A DNA stretch of 64,000 bases from Ceratotherium simum simum (GCF_000283155.1 NW_004454239.1:8489418-8553417); one strand, 5' to 3'. Shown: positions 10,323 to 22,729, counted from the first letter of the stretch. Made by a program: numbers and translations. Notes: generated by a model not told the origin, from the letters alone.

Positions 10323-12239
10323 AATTAAAAACCATTAATCCATTACTTTTTTCTATTTTTTTCTATAACGTTTATTTTTCATTTTTCATTTTTTCACTGG
10401 CATGATTTCATATACAAAGCTCAATAAAAGAAAATTTTCACTGTGAAAAAAATAGACTGGGTACATATATATATATATGTAGCATATGTGTGTAATTTCC
10501 TTATATTAAAAAGAGAACTGCACCTATCATCATATCTGCCTCTTCCTTTGTATTCTCTCCTGAAACCAGTTATCTAACCAGTTTCCTCTTCCTTCCTAGT
10601 TCAAATAGTGCACTAGGCAGGACCACCAACTTTGTGCTTTGCCATTTCCGTATGTTGGGTACATTTCTGAAATTTTGATTCTGTGATTGGATTCTTTTTT
10701 AATTCCCATGGAGATAAGACATATTGTGACAAATTTGAGCCCTTATCACAATGAAGTTGATTATTCAAGAGAGGAAAAATAAATCAGACATGCTCAAAGA
10801 TGCCATCCAAAATCTGGAGCTAATAACACAGCAATGTGTGTTTAAGTAATACAGAATCGCCCAGCAGTGACATCGCTGGTGCAAAGGAAGTCTGGAAGGT
10901 GGAGGGAAAACTCTTTGAATGGCGCTCACGGCTGATGGGCCAGGAGGATGCTAGGATGTTGTGGTGGCTCTTAGCTTTGGGATCCTCTGTACAATACTCA
11001 GCAGGTGTGCCCTCGAATGAGTTGAGGTGTAAGAGCTTTCTGGACTTCTGTTCCCTCTTATGAAAACAAATTACTACCTGCCCATGGCATCTTTTGATCA
11101 ACTCTCATGGCCATGCTTCAGGCAGTAGACTCAAAAGTTACTATTTTACAAAATTTTAGTAATGACTGTTAGCATACTACATATCCTAGGAAGATAATCC
11201 AACCACTTTGAAATCATTAATCTAGGGACAAAGGAAGCTTATGTGAGAAGTGAAATAGCCAAGTATCTAAAGGATAGAGGGTGGTTGTACACATCTTGTC
11301 ATTTCTGTGGGTTAAGAATGCACTACCAATGCACAACCACAACTTTGCACAAAGGAACTCTAGGATTATTGTGTAATATTTTAGCATTGTCATTGCTGGC
11401 CACTTACTCTAAATGTATAAATTCTTATACTCTTTCTCTTTAATACAGAAGACAATTTATTTCATACACTACTGTAGTCCCCTCTCATCTCTTCCTCATA
11501 AATTTTCTTAAAATTATAATTTATTTTTAATTATCCTTTTAGTTACTTTTATAACCATACATAATATACATAAATCTCTATATCTTGTGTTGATAGTTTG
11601 GGAGAGTATTAATCTCTAGGTTTGAAATTCTGTACTCTCTATCAGAGTTTATCTATTGTGCTGGAAACAGAAGGTCCAGCCAAACTGTGTAATTGAGGAA
11701 AGCTGGATAAAGAGATTACTACAAGATGTGGGGAAGATTTAGGAAAATTAAAGGGATAGTGGAGTACTCCAGGGCCAGCAAGAGCAGGGAGCTATTTCCA
11801 CTCTAGGCCCCGAGACAGGGTAGATCAATGGGGAAGGCTTCCTGAGAGGAGCTGGGGTCTTGAGCAGAGACACAGACAATGTACGGTTATATGGCAGGGC
11901 GCACGCTGGGAGGCTAGATCTCTGGACTCCCTTCTCCTTCTCCTCTTCAGGCTCCTGCTGTGCCTTCCTTCTTAACACCCAACTGAAAGCCAGAGGGCAA
12001 GGGACTCCATGGAGGTTGGCCTCTGGGGCCACAGGGCATTGTGTCTCTGCCTTCTTGTGCCTAGTAGTGCCAATGAAAGGTTTATGTGCCAGTCTGAATT
12101 TTTTGGTTCATTTCTGGAAGTTTAATAAACTTCTCTTGACATTTGGTGTTTTGAAATTTCATGGGGCTAAGTTTGCGTGTAGATAATTTTATACTCATGT
12201 TACCAAGAAATCAGTGGACACTTAAATCTGAAAACTCTG
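10323..12239. other. Unassigned, AT-rich then mixed sequence
   Basis: Holds a (TA)n run near 10,462-10,480 and A/T-rich low complexity. A 93-codon - frame at 10,820-11,101 has no domain I recognise. About 11,640-12,100 has wording (ACCCAACTGAAAGCCAGAGG) that suggests another old repeat, not named. Confidence 0.4.
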
Positions 12240-12850
12240 GATAGCCGTCAGTTCCAGGAAACAGTCTTCTCCTTTTTGTCTTATTTGCATCTTCTCTAAC
12301 CACTTCTATTCTCTCTTTCTAGAACATTTATTAGATTGCTCTGGCCCTCTAGATGGATTGATTTTCTAGAATTCTTTTTTTTTTTTTAGTGTGGAACATT
12401 AGCCCTGAGCTAACATCTGATGCCAATCCTCCTCTTTTTGCTGAGGAAGATTGGGCTAACATCTGGGCCCATCTTCCTCTACTTCATACGTAGGATGCCT
12501 GCCACAGCATGGCTTGATAAGTGGTGCGTCAGTGCATGCCCGGGATCTGAAACTGCGAACTCCGGACCGCCGCAGCGGAGCACACAAATTTAATCACTAC
12601 ACCACCAGGCCGGCCCCAGGCTTCTTGAAATTCTTTTTCTTTTCTATCTCTTTGTTTTTTGCTTTATATGTTGGAACATTTGTTGACTATTTAGACTTTT
12701 AATTACATTTTTTATTTTGGCCATCATACTTTTAGTTCCCAATGATTTGTTCTTGTTTTCATATTATTTCTTTTATATAACAACTTGCTCTTTTTTTTTC
12801 TAATTTTTTTAATAAATGTGACATCTTCTTGAATTTCTCTGAGGAAATTA
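12240..12850 (+). repeat. Old T-rich interspersed repeat, interrupted by an ERE
   Basis: CTTCTATTCTCTCTTTCTAG, TTTATTAGATTGCTCTGG and CTCTAGATGGATTGATTTTC parallel the text at 45,600-45,850. After the ERE (12,375-12,617) the repeat continues with TAGTTCCCAATGATTTGTTC and CATCTTCTTGAATTTCTCTG. I think it is a known mammalian repeat but cannot name it. Confidence 0.4.
12375..12617 (-). mobile_element. ERE SINE, antisense
   Basis: Starts with poly(T) and CCCTGAGCTAACATCTGATG and ends with TACACCACCAGGCCGGCCCC, the complement of an ERE head. Flanks TTCTAGAATTCTTTT and TTCTTGAAATTCTTTTT are a plausible diverged target duplication. It lies inside the older T-rich repeat, so it inserted later. Confidence 0.88.
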
Positions 12851-13060
12851 TTTAAAATCCTTTTATTTTTGCTTAGCTTCATTGAGGTATAGTTGACAAA
12901 TAAGAATCATGTGTATTTAAGGTGTACAACTCGGTTTGATATATGTATATATTGTGAAATGATTATCAAAATCAGGTTAATTTACACATCCATCATCACA
13001 CATAGTTTCTTTCTTTCTTTTTTTTTCTTGGTGTGGTGAGAACACATAAAATCTAAATTT
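12851..13060 (-). mobile_element. L1 3' UTR fragment, antisense
   Basis: TTCATTGAGGTATAGTTGAC, AGGTGTACAACTCGGTTTGA, ATATGTATATATTGTGAAAT and ACATCCATCATCACACATAG are the standard complement of L1M 3' UTRs. It is truncated at both ends. Confidence 0.75.
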
Positions 13061-13099
13061 ATTTCCCTTCGATTTGCTCTGTCTCCTCCAGGGCCACAT

Positions 13100-13345
13100 G
13101 TTTCATTGATCATGAGAGACAGGAAACTGCAGTGGTTAAGAACCTGGGTGTGAATTCCGGCATTCACTAGTTTTTTGACCCAGGACAAATCACCTGGCTT
13201 TTGTACCTTGGTTTCCTCGTTTGTAAAAAAAGAGCTCAAAGAGAGCATGTGAGGATTATATAACTTAATATCTGCAAAATCTTCAGAAAAGTGCCTGGCA
13301 CCAAGTGCTCAGTGAGCGCTAGCCAGAACCACTCTTCGTTTTGGT
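13100..13345 (+). mobile_element. MIR SINE
   Basis: AGTGGTTAAGAACCTGGGTG, TTGGTTTCCTCGTTTGTAAA, GTGAGGATTATATAACTTAA and AGTGCCTGGCACCAAGTGCT follow the MIR consensus from the A-box region to the 3' end. Confidence 0.85.
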
Positions 13346-15544
13346 CTCTTTGTGCTGCTGTTTACCCTTGAGTAGCTGGCGAATATCAGTTGTTCAAAAC
13401 TACACATAAAAGGGAACTACAGGTTTTCTATATTATTTCTGGCCTCCCTCCTGAAGAAGGTTGATTGTGAGCTCTGGGTAGATGGGTACACCTCGTCCAC
13501 TGGCAGGATCTACCTGGAGGAGTGGGGGTGGGCAGGCCTGCGGGCTGTACGGACCTCGTCCTATAAGCCCATAGGAGGGGCCACAAGAGGATGCTACTCA
13601 GCGGGGCCAGCTGCCACTTACAAGAAGATAACTCAATATCTTGGTGTAAACTCCCTTCCTATATGCATGTTTTAGGGGGGAACAACTTGCTTAGCCATTC
13701 ACCAAGTATTTCTTCAGGTAAATATTTATATTTTGGCCTATTGTTTTTAAAATCTCTGTACCCACTGGTTCTGAAATGGCTTTTTTCCTTAACCCCCCAA
13801 AAGAGAGCTCCCACCTCCCGCAGAGCCTTCTTCAGTGTTAGCTATGAGCAGAATACCATCCACGTTTGATATTTCAGAAACTCCTCACAGTTCTCCCTCC
13901 TCTGACATTCCCCATTCCACCCCAGTCCTTGCATGAATTTGTTCCCTTTTATACCTCTTTACTGCGGTTTTCTAGAGGAAGAGGAAGTAAACGCATGCTC
14001 CTCTGTCAGCTGAACTAGACACCTCAGACTCCACCTACAGGTGTCACTGTTAGGGACACTCTGAGTTTTGCTGTCTGTGAACACTTGGCTATTTGCAGGT
14101 TTGCACCGCTCCTCCCAGGTCTCCAGGGCAGCTGGAGACCCTGTGCCGTGTGGTGGTCTCACCGCACACCGATTATCTGCTCCTCCTCCTCTGCATGATG
14201 GCCGGGTGGCAAGGGGTATCTTCCCGTAATCACAGCCCTGACGAGCTGCCTGACGTGAGCTCAGACTTTTCTCTGGCCCCCGTGTGTCCTCCACCTCACC
14301 ACACAAAAAGATTTGACACAGATTACAAATTCATACTGAACAAGGGTAGTGGAGTTTTAAAACGCCTGGACCAAAGGACAAGCTCAGTAGAGTAGTGGTC
14401 TAACACCAGCCAACGAGTGGGCAGCGGGCAAAGAGTACGCTCAGGCCCTCGGGGCCTGCACAGCTGTGAACACAGCGCTACACTGGCACTGGCCTCCGGG
14501 AGCCCACAGGAAAGGGTGAAACACATTTGAAACATCTACTTTTTGTAAATAACATGTTCTTGAAAACATGCATGAAAGACATCTGAAAATAATCAATAGT
14601 ATTACACTTTTGGTGGTGGTGGTGGATAGGCGGTTATGTGTTCCATTGCCAGAGATTGAAAAATACTGCAATACATCTAAATATGTTGTGACTCTTAGGC
14701 ACAATATATTTAAAACATTGCATTTAATCTTGTTCTTTTCCTTTGTAATTCAACCATATTTGAAAGTCCATTTGAGATGGAGATTCACACCATTTGAAAA
14801 ATGATCACATTTGATAAATTCTGTCTTGGCCTTAATTACATAACATTTTTGGGACTTATGTTTTTTCACTAGTATCAGCAATTTCATTTTCCTATTCTAA
14901 TTTATTTTTTTAAAGCATAAAATTACAAACACACGAAGAGTTGCACACACACTGTGGTATACCAAACTGAACCCTTGGGAGGTGGGCAGTACCACACCCT
15001 GAGAGCTCCTCATGCTTGCTAACTGGATCCAGATTGTTAAAGGTTTAATTCCATCAATATATGATTTATGGAAGTTAGACATAAGAAAGTTAGAGAAGCC
15101 TTGAGTCACAAAATTCACATTTTTTCCAAAAGAAAAAGTTGGGGGTTCAACTTATGACAATGGACAATCCAGACCCCACAGTTCTGTATTTTCAAAGGTG
15201 GCACACCCCCAAACACACATACTTTAACACACACACACACACCACTGTTGTGTAGTTCAGAACACAGTCATAGATGTATATTTTTTCACTGTAATTTTTA
15301 TTCACCTGGGTGAGTTAATATATAAAGCAATATATCCTGTGATAGGTAATAATATATTCTCACCCTAAATAAAATTATTATTATTTAAATTCATATTTTC
15401 TTAATGCAGGGCCTACTCATGGATGAAAGAATGTTAAAATTAGGGTTCATTTTTCAAAATGGTATTCCTCTGTTTCGGTTTTGGTAGGAACCCTAAAACA
15501 ATAGGTACCAGTTATTTCACATTCCCAGCAAGCTGTGAGACCTG
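13346..15544. other. Unassigned sequence
   Basis: No gene recognised. A few CA-rich and T-rich runs occur (for example around 15,190-15,245). Overlapping open frames on both strands at 13,959-14,395 argue that none is coding. Confidence 0.45.
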
Positions 15545-15900
15545 TTTCAGTCAGGGTGGCACTTGCTGCTTTAACAAATAAATCCCTGTATCCAAGGATT
15601 TAACAAAATAGAACTTTTTGTCTCAGGCACCTAATGGTCTAATACGGCTTTCCTCCCCACAGGCTCCTTCCAGCTTGTGTCTCCACCAACCTCTGGGTCT
15701 CAGAACCTTCTGCATCCCCTCCGAGGGAAGGGAAGAGGAAACACGGAGAAGGCACGCAGAGTTCTCACTTCCCTGGTCCTGTCAGTGACGTTTATTGCTT
15801 GTGCTTGCATTCCACTGGTGAGACTTCATCACGTGGCCTGGCCTAAGTGCAAGGGAGACTGGGAAGTGTGGCCCCTCTCTGGGCAGGCACTTTCCAGAAA
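15545..15900. repeat. Old interspersed repeat, unnamed
   Basis: CAGGGTGGCACTTGCTGC, CAGGCTCCTTCCAGCTTGTG, GGAGAAGGCACGCAGAGT, ATCACGTGGCCTGGCCTAA and CAAGGGAGACTGGGAA follow, in order, a mammal-wide repeat consensus that I remember but cannot name. It is non-coding. Confidence 0.5.
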
Positions 15901-16139
15901 CAACGCTATGCAATGAAAGGGAAAGCTAGAACTTTGGTGGACAGCCTGCCTCTCCCCGACCCCACCCAAACAGGACTCCGAGAGATGAGCGAGAACCAGC
16001 TAGAACAGTATCCTAAGATAAGAACGTGCAGGAAAGGGAAATGAGAGGGTCTTGTGAATCCTCTGGGCTAGCCGACTGCCCCTCCGCCCTCCACCCCACC
16101 TCACCCACCCCAAATATTACATTTAAAAAATTGAACTTA

Positions 16140-16312
16140 AAAATCTGCATTTTCTGTCTGGACACAAAGCACTCCTAACTTCTAACCTCTCTGGCTGCAG
16201 TGTCAGCATCCGCACGATGGGGACAATAGTGTCAACCACACAGCGTGTTGTGAAGATAAAAAGACATAACAGATGTAAAAGAACTTTCTAAACTGTAGAG
16301 TGCGGCGTGTAT
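16140..16312 (+). mobile_element. MIR SINE fragment
   Basis: CTAACCTCTCTGGCTGCAGT, GATGGGGACAATAGTGTCAA, TTGTGAAGATAAAAAGACAT and GTAAAAGAACTTTCTAAACT match the central and 3' part of MIR. It is diverged. Confidence 0.55.
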
Positions 16313-17369
16313 CTGAAGCTGATGACAAACTGTCGGCCCTCACGGCCCCTCCTTCGCTGCCGCGCGCAGTCTGCCCTGGTTACCGTTCTGTGTGATGTAG
16401 AGGAAACACTCCTCATTTTCTCAGTATCTTGACTACAGGGGAAAATTATAGTCATTAATGCACACTGTTAAATTATGTCAAACACTAGACTCAACATTTC
16501 TGCTGAATACCAAATAGGTTTGGTTAAAGGGAAAACCTGATGTAGATTTAGGGTTGTATTTGGGATTCTCTCTCCAGCCTGCCCCTTCTCTGCCTCATCT
16601 TCTCCAGGGTGGTATAGTAACATTTGGGAGGGAATGAGAGTAAATAACTGGATGGGGATTGGGGTCAGTTGTAGAGCACAACCTCGTGCCTGGCACTGTC
16701 AGACTATGGACTCTAGTCGGGGAGTGGAAGGTCCCAGATCAGCCGCAGAAAGGAATGTGTGCTTTCTTGCAGGGCAGCCTGCATGTGGCAGGTCTCTCAT
16801 GGGTACCCTTGGATCTAACTTTAGGCCAACTTTGAAACCCCCAAATGTGAGCCCCCTTCACAAAGCAGTAGCAAGCCACATGTTTACCAAAATCTTCACA
16901 GGGAGACCCAGAAGAGGGTCTATGTCACTCACCACCTATCAGACAACTTCATAACCCGCCCTGTAGACATGGCAGCCACCATCACTTCCCCCTTCCTGCT
17001 ACCCACCCACCCGCCACTACATTTCCCACAGCCCCACACCCCCCTGCAATGTTCTCCAACACCTGATTTCTCATTTCTTTCTCTTTCTCTTGTAGAGCAA
17101 TTCAGCTCTGCCCCAGCTCCCCGACTCCTGCGTCTCCATCCTTATCACCTGCTCAGCGAAGGGCCCTCCAGGACACAATTTACTTCCTGGGGAGGCGGCT
17201 GGGACGGTATCTCACACCTTTGTGTGGGTTTCCCTTCTCTTTACTACTCTACCTGTGGCACAGTGTGAGGCACGGGGGCCCCAGTGAGGATTACGGAGCA
17301 GACCTTGTCCACAGAGTGCTCTCCCTCTCCTAGGTTCAGCAGCTAGCTTTCCCTCGTGGCTTAATTTTT
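16313..17369. other. Unassigned sequence
   Basis: Contains a very short CpG cluster near 16,335-16,370 (CGCTGCCGCGCGCAG) and pyrimidine-rich text at 16,975-17,100. No gene or repeat family is recognised. Confidence 0.4.
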
Positions 17370-17540
17370 CATCATGTTTTTAACATTCATCTTCATTTGT
17401 GCTCATAAGAACTCCATCCACAGAGACTGGCTTTATCGTCTGCGTTTGGCAGCAGAGGACTCAGAACCCGTGAGATGTGACTCCTTTAACGTTGCACAGT
17501 GATCTTGGGCAGAAGAGAACCCACAACCCCTCATGTTTTA
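17370..17540 (-). mobile_element. MIR SINE fragment, antisense
   Basis: GCTCATAAGAACTCCATCCA, GGCAGCAGAGGACTCAGAA, CGTTGCACAGTGATCTTGG and AACCCACAACCCC follow the reverse complement of MIR. It is weak but in the right order. Confidence 0.4.
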
Positions 17541-18469
17541 AGAAAAGTGTTTTTGCTTCTGCAATAGAAAACTCACAGGCCATCCGAGAAAATCCCCAAT
17601 GATAAAAAAGACAGAGAAGTTTTCGTCACCAAGTTGAGCCCTTTCTCCTTGCTGGAGGCATTTGGAACTTGGGGAGGACTTACAGTGTCCCCTTGCACTG
17701 CAGCCAGACCACGCAAATGTCCTGGGCCTCAGGGTGAGGAAAACAACAGGACTTTCCCAGTACATCTGGCCTTCCCCACTCTCTCACCCACAACCAGCCC
17801 CTCCTCCAGGGAAAAATAAACTTTTGCCCTGAGTCTGGAATTTGCAACCAGCTGTGGTGGAGGGAAGAGGGCACCAGCCCACCGAACGCCCAGCTGAGGG
17901 CACTGGGCCCACTCACCATTTCCCCCGTGCCTCTTCCCTTCTGGCAGAGTTGCTGACGGGAGCTAAACAGGGCCATCCATCCAGGCAGTTGCACAGGTTT
18001 AATCAAGGTCTGCCTGACAGAGCTGGGGCTCAGCGAAGCAGCTCCCTGCTGTGATAAAGAGCTGATCAATGTCCCATTATTCTTTCATTTATTAGTGGCT
18101 CTCCTCCCTGCCCCCCCGCCTAGTATATCCCATTACAGCATCAGAGCCTCAGTGGTGGAACATCACGCCTGCCAGGTGCCCTCTGCCCATCTCCACAACC
18201 AGGGTACAGTTTCCAACTGGGGACCTGGAGGGGCCGGAGACACAGGTCCACCAGGCTGTCGTGTGTGTGTGGCGGGGGGATGGCCTTCGGTCCTGACTCA
18301 CGAGAGAGCCTTCATCACAGCCTTCCCGACCTTCAGGGACTCTCCTTCCTCATTTTTTAGCACAGACTCCTGTACAATTCAAGGCAGTAGCTGAAAGGGT
18401 GGTGTCAAGCAGTCGGTTAATGGAAGTTTCCATCTCTCACTTCCAGTATTTAGACATCTCATCCTAGAC
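17541..18469. other. Unassigned GC-rich sequence
   Basis: No repeat is recognised. A 129-codon - frame (17,680-18,069) overlaps + frames and has no known domain. A polypurine/polypyrimidine bias explains the open frames. Confidence 0.4.
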
Positions 18470-18503
18470 TAGAGTTTCTCAACCTTAGCACTGTTCATAT
18501 TTA

Positions 18504-19440
18504 ATTCCTTTTTTTCATTTTACAAAATATTATGCATATTTAATGTATACCTATTTTTAAAGACATTTTTTAAAGAACAGTTTTAGGTTCACAGCAAAAT
18601 TGAGAGGAAGGTACAGAGATTTCCCATATGCTCCCCACCCCCACACATGCATAGCCTCCCCCATCATCAATATCCCCCATCAGAGAGGCACATCTGTTAC
18701 AAGTGATGAACCTACACTGACACAGCGTCACCACCAGAGTCCATAGTTGATCTCAGGGTTCACTCTTGGTGGTGTCTATTCTATGGATCTGGACAAATGT
18801 ATAGTGATATATATCCATCATTATGATGTCACAGAGAGTACTTGCCCTAAAAATCCTGTGTGCTCTACCTGCTCATCCCTCTCCCCCTACCTCCAACTCC
18901 TGGCAACTACAGATCTTTTTACTGTCTCTGTAGTTTTGCCTGTTCCAGAATGTCATATAGTTGGAATCATACAGTACATAGCCTTCTCAGATTGGCTTCT
19001 TTCACTAAGTGACAACTCATTTACAGTTCCTCTATGATTTTTCATGGCCTGATAGCTCACTTCTTTTTAGCACTGAGAAATATTCCACTGTCTGGATGTA
19101 CCATGGTTTAATTATCCACTCACCTGCTGAAGGACTTCTTGGTTGCTTCTGGGTTTTGGCAATGATGAATAAAGCTGCTATAAACATCTGTGTGTAGGTT
19201 TTTGTGTGAATGCAAATTTTCGATTCCTTTGGGCAAATACCAAGGAGCATGACTGCTGGATTGTATGGTAAGAGTATGTTTAGTTTTGTAAGAGACTACC
19301 AAATTGTCTTCTAAGGTAGCTATACCATTTTGTATATCCACTAGCAATGAATGAGAGTTCCTACTCCTCCACACCCTTGCCAGCATTTGGTCTTGTCAGT
19401 GTTCCAGATTTTGGCCATTCTAATCGGCATGTGGTGGTAT
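18504..19440 (-). mobile_element. L1M 3' region, antisense (inside MER5A)
   Basis: Complement text of an L1M 3' end: poly(T)-rich start, TTTTAGGTTCACAGCAAAAT, GGGTTCACTCTTGGTGGTGT, TCCAGAATGTCATATAGTTG, GAATAAAGCTGCTATAAACA and TGCTGGATTGTATGGTAAGA. It carries 3' UTR and the tail of ORF2. It stops near 19,440, where a second L1 starts. Confidence 0.85.
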
Positions 19441-20360
19441 TAATGAATACATCTTGATGAGTTTGAACATATGCATGTGTCTATTCTACCATCACCACAA
19501 TCAAGATACTAAACATATCCATTATCTCCAAAAATTTCTTTGTATTCTTCTGTAGTTTTTTGGTGTGATAAGTACGCTTAACACGAGCTCTAGCCTCTCA
19601 GCACATTTTAACGTGTACGATACTCTATTGTTAGCCATAGGCACTATGTTGTGCAGCAGATCTCTGGAACTTAGTCACATTTGAAAACTGAAACTTTAAA
19701 CCCATTGAGCAACCCACACCTCATCTCCTCCTTCCCTCAGCCCCTGGCAACCACCACTCTATTCTCTGCTTCTACAAGTTCGGCTACTTTAGATAGCTCA
19801 TCTGGGTGGAATCATGCAGGATTTGTCTGTCTGTGACTGGCTTATTTCACTTAGCATAATATCCTCTAGGTTCATCCATGTTGTTGCAAATCATAGGATT
19901 TTCTCTTTTTTTAAGGCCGAATAATACTCCATGTGTATATACCACATTTTCTCTATCCTTTCATCTGTTGATGGGCATTTGAGTTGTTTCCATATCTTGG
20001 CTATTGTGAATAAGGTTGTATTGAACATGGGGGTGAAAATATCTTTTCAAGATCCTGATATCAATTCTTTTGGATATTTACCAAGAAATGGGATTGCTAG
20101 ATTATATGATAGCTCTGTTTTTAGTTTTTTGAGGAAACTTTGTGCTGTTTTCCACAGTAGCTGCACCATTCTACGTTCCACCAAAAATACATGAGTTCCG
20201 ATTTCTCCACCTCCTCGCCAACACGTCTTTCGTTTTTGTGATAATACCCATCCTAACAGGCGTGAGATGATATCTCGCTGTGGTTTTGATCTACATTTCC
20301 CTGATGATGAGTGATGTTGAGCACATTTTCATATACCTGGTGGCCGTTTGTATGTTTTCT
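19441..20360 (-). mobile_element. Second L1M 3' region, antisense (inside MER5A)
   Basis: A new L1 3' UTR begins after the first: ATTGTTAGCCATAGGCACTA, CAGCAGATCTCTGGAACTTA, CCATGTTGTTGCAAATCATA, TTTGGATATTTACCAAGAAA and a final GGCCGTTTGTATGTTTTCTT. Because both segments start again from 3' UTR sequence, these are two events or a recombinant, not one element. Confidence 0.8.
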
Positions 20361-20604
20361 TTGGGCCTGCTAATTCTTTATTGTGGAGGCTGTCCTGTGC
20401 ATTGTAGGGTAATTAACAGCATTCCTGGACCCCACCCTCTAGATGCCAGTAGCACACCCCACACTTTTCACAGTTGTGACAGCCAAAAATGTCTCTAGAT
20501 ATTGCCAAATAGCTGCTGGGTAAAATCTCCTCCAGGAAGAAGAGAGACCTGACCATGCTGGCCAGTTACTGACCTGTCAAGGCCATAATCTTTTGCTTCA
20601 TCAC

Positions 20605-20700
20605 TAGCACCACATCAGCAGCAGCAGCAGCAGTAACATCGTCACCACCACTTTTATCATCACCGTCATCATCGTCTCCGTCAGCAGCAGCAGCAGCGTC
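20605..20700. repeat. Compound trinucleotide tract (CAG/ATC/ACC)
   Basis: Two runs of CAG (six and five units) flank about 55 bp of interrupted ATC/ACC/GTC triplets. An open frame on the - strand translates this into poly-Ala and Asp/Gly runs, which reflects the triplet repeat and not a protein. Confidence 0.85.
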
Positions 20701-20734
20701 TTCATTAGTCATCATCACTGACACTTTATTCATG

Positions 20735-21010
20735 ATGATTGAGTACCTCATGAATGGGCTTGACTCACCCCCAGATGCCTGGCATGTTCTGGAAAATTTG
20801 TATGGACCAACCCAAGATTTCTCACAACCCTAAGAGGTGGGTACTGTTTTATCCCCATTTTAAAGATGAAAAAGCTTTTAATCAAGGAGTTTAAGTAACT
20901 TTTCTTAATGAGGCAGAACACAACCGCGCACCTGTCTAACAAGTGGGAGCTTTTACTCCCATAGCTCCCACCTGTCTGACAAGTGGGAGCTATGCCAGTG
21001 TGCCATATGC
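20735..21010 (-). mobile_element. MIR SINE, antisense, with an internal 40-bp tandem duplication
   Basis: CACAACCCTAAGAGGTGGGT, TATCCCCATTTTAAAGATGA and TTAAGTAACTTTTCTTAATG are MIR in reverse. The segment CACCTGTCTRACAAGTGGGA occurs twice, at 20,929 and 20,969, giving a local duplication. The second copy forms a hairpin with 12-bp arms CATAGCTCCCAC / GTGGGAGCTATG (20,960-20,971 and 20,983-20,994). Confidence 0.6.
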
Positions 21011-22729
21011 TTCTCTTTTGTCCCATTATCTGCATCTCCTCTAGCTCCTGGCAAAGGTCAGGCACAAGCTTGGCATCCAAATAAATCTTTGTAAAGAACA
21101 AGAAACAAATCACTCAGCTTAATTCAAATTAATTTGCACCTTGTCTGTTGAGGCATTAAAGAATTGTTTTGCAAAACAGGACTAAACCTAGAATTCTGGC
21201 TCAAACCTTGACCAGCTGTGTGATCTTAGACCAGCCACCATTAAAAAGCAGGCTGTTGTTATTGGTTATTAGTGTTGTTAGTGACAGACGCTCTCAAGCC
21301 CCGAATTCTTTGTGTCCTCCTGTCCCTCATCAAGCCAGGGTAAACTTACGTCTTTCTCTTTGTTCTCTTTACAAAAGCGATAGGGAGCTGCTGTGGAGTT
21401 CTGGGCCAGACAGGAAGATGACTGGTTTCTTCTCTCAACTTCTCTCCTGAGAAACTGCTGCCTGTCTTGGACAGAACATACCTGGTGTCAGAGGCCCTGA
21501 AGTCCAGTCCTGGCTCTGCAATGGAGCAGCTGCATCGAGACTGAGCAAGTTCTTGTACCCTCTCAGAACCCTGGTCTCTCTACCTGCGTGTTAGTCAGAT
21601 AATCTCAAAGCTCCTACATCAGCATTTATACAATAGACAATGTGTACTGACCTATTATTACAATGTATATATTGGGGGGTCTGTTTCAGCTTTGGGTGAG
21701 TTCCTTCTCCTATGCTGCCTGAGGCTGGCTATATATGTATTTTTCTCTGTCTCTCTTTTCCTTTTACTGCAACAAATTCCTCATACAAGCTGTGATCCCG
21801 ATGTGTAGCTCTGTCAGGCATGCTTTTCTTAGGCAGGTAAGCAGGACATGCAGTTAGAATTCACAAACAGCTAATGAGATTTCGAGAACACATCTGAAGA
21901 GCTGATTAGCTGGACATGTTTTTAAATACGTGTCCCTTTGACCAGTACCTGAAGATTGATCCTATTGAGGAAAAAAGGCTGAATTTCGGGTCAATATCTC
22001 TTTCTAAGAACCTTCTGACTTTAATTAGTTGTCCTCACAAAGTCCTAGATTAGAGCTGAGGGACAGGTGATAAGGAATTAATGAAACGCAGAGACTAGAG
22101 AAGAGGTAAGCCACAAGACAATAGAGCTACAGGGAGCAGAAGGATTTGGGAACTGGTCTGGGAGGAAATGTCAACGTCCTGGGTGGCAGCAAAGGGAAGA
22201 TTGTCTGTCTATCTGTAGGTCTGTCTGTCTCTATAACTCTCCATCTCACAGCACTGCCTTTTTCGAAGTGCTGCTGGCAGCAGCTCGCATCACCACCTTC
22301 TTTTATAAGGCACCGTGTTGTTGCAAAGCGCGCAGGCTTTGCAATCACCCTGAACGTGCTTGCCACTCCAGGTCTCCCCTCGCTCACGTTTGTTTGCTTC
22401 TCTGGTAAATGGGGCTATGGGCTCCTGCCTCATAAGGGAGCCGTTCAGCTCTATTCTAAGCAGGGCTGTGGATGGGCAAGGGCGAAGGCTGAGTGACAAT
22501 CAGGACCCCCGGGAAGCCCATACCTGGTACGCTGCCTCATCTCTGAGCTCCCTGCCACAGCGTGCCTCCTGCTGGGGCAGGTCAAGTCCTTACGGCTGGC
22601 CTCCTCCCACCTCAGCTTGCTTCGCACCTCTTGCTGTCCCCTTCCTTTCCCTTCCATTCCTTCAGGGAGAGTTAGTAGGGTGATAAAGGGGTAGCAGAGG
22701 GGTCTTTGAAATCAGCCACAGTCAAATTC
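21011..22729. other. Unassigned sequence
   Basis: A weak MIR-like passage lies at about 21,480-21,610 (GAAGTCCAGTCCTGGCTCTG). A short GTCTGTCTATCTGT-type run is at 22,200-22,230. No gene is recognised. Confidence 0.4.

Larger units (their letters stand above)
18470..20548 (-). mobile_element. MER5A (hAT) split by L1 insertions
   Basis: The left piece, 18,470-18,503, is AGTTTCTCAACCTTAGCACTG, one MER5A terminus. The element resumes at about 20,361 with GGGCCTGCTAATTCTTTATT, GGCTGTCCTGTGCATTGTAG, GATGCCAGTAGCACACCC and CAAAAATGTCTCTAGATATT, ending near 20,548. The two pieces are in register with the consensus as I remember it. The intervening DNA is L1. MER5A is a non-autonomous hAT element of early placental age. 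Confidence 0.75.

Noticed and set aside
20566..20751. Ala/Asp-rich open frame on the - strand
   Set aside because: A translation of the CAG/ATC triplet tract, not a conserved protein.
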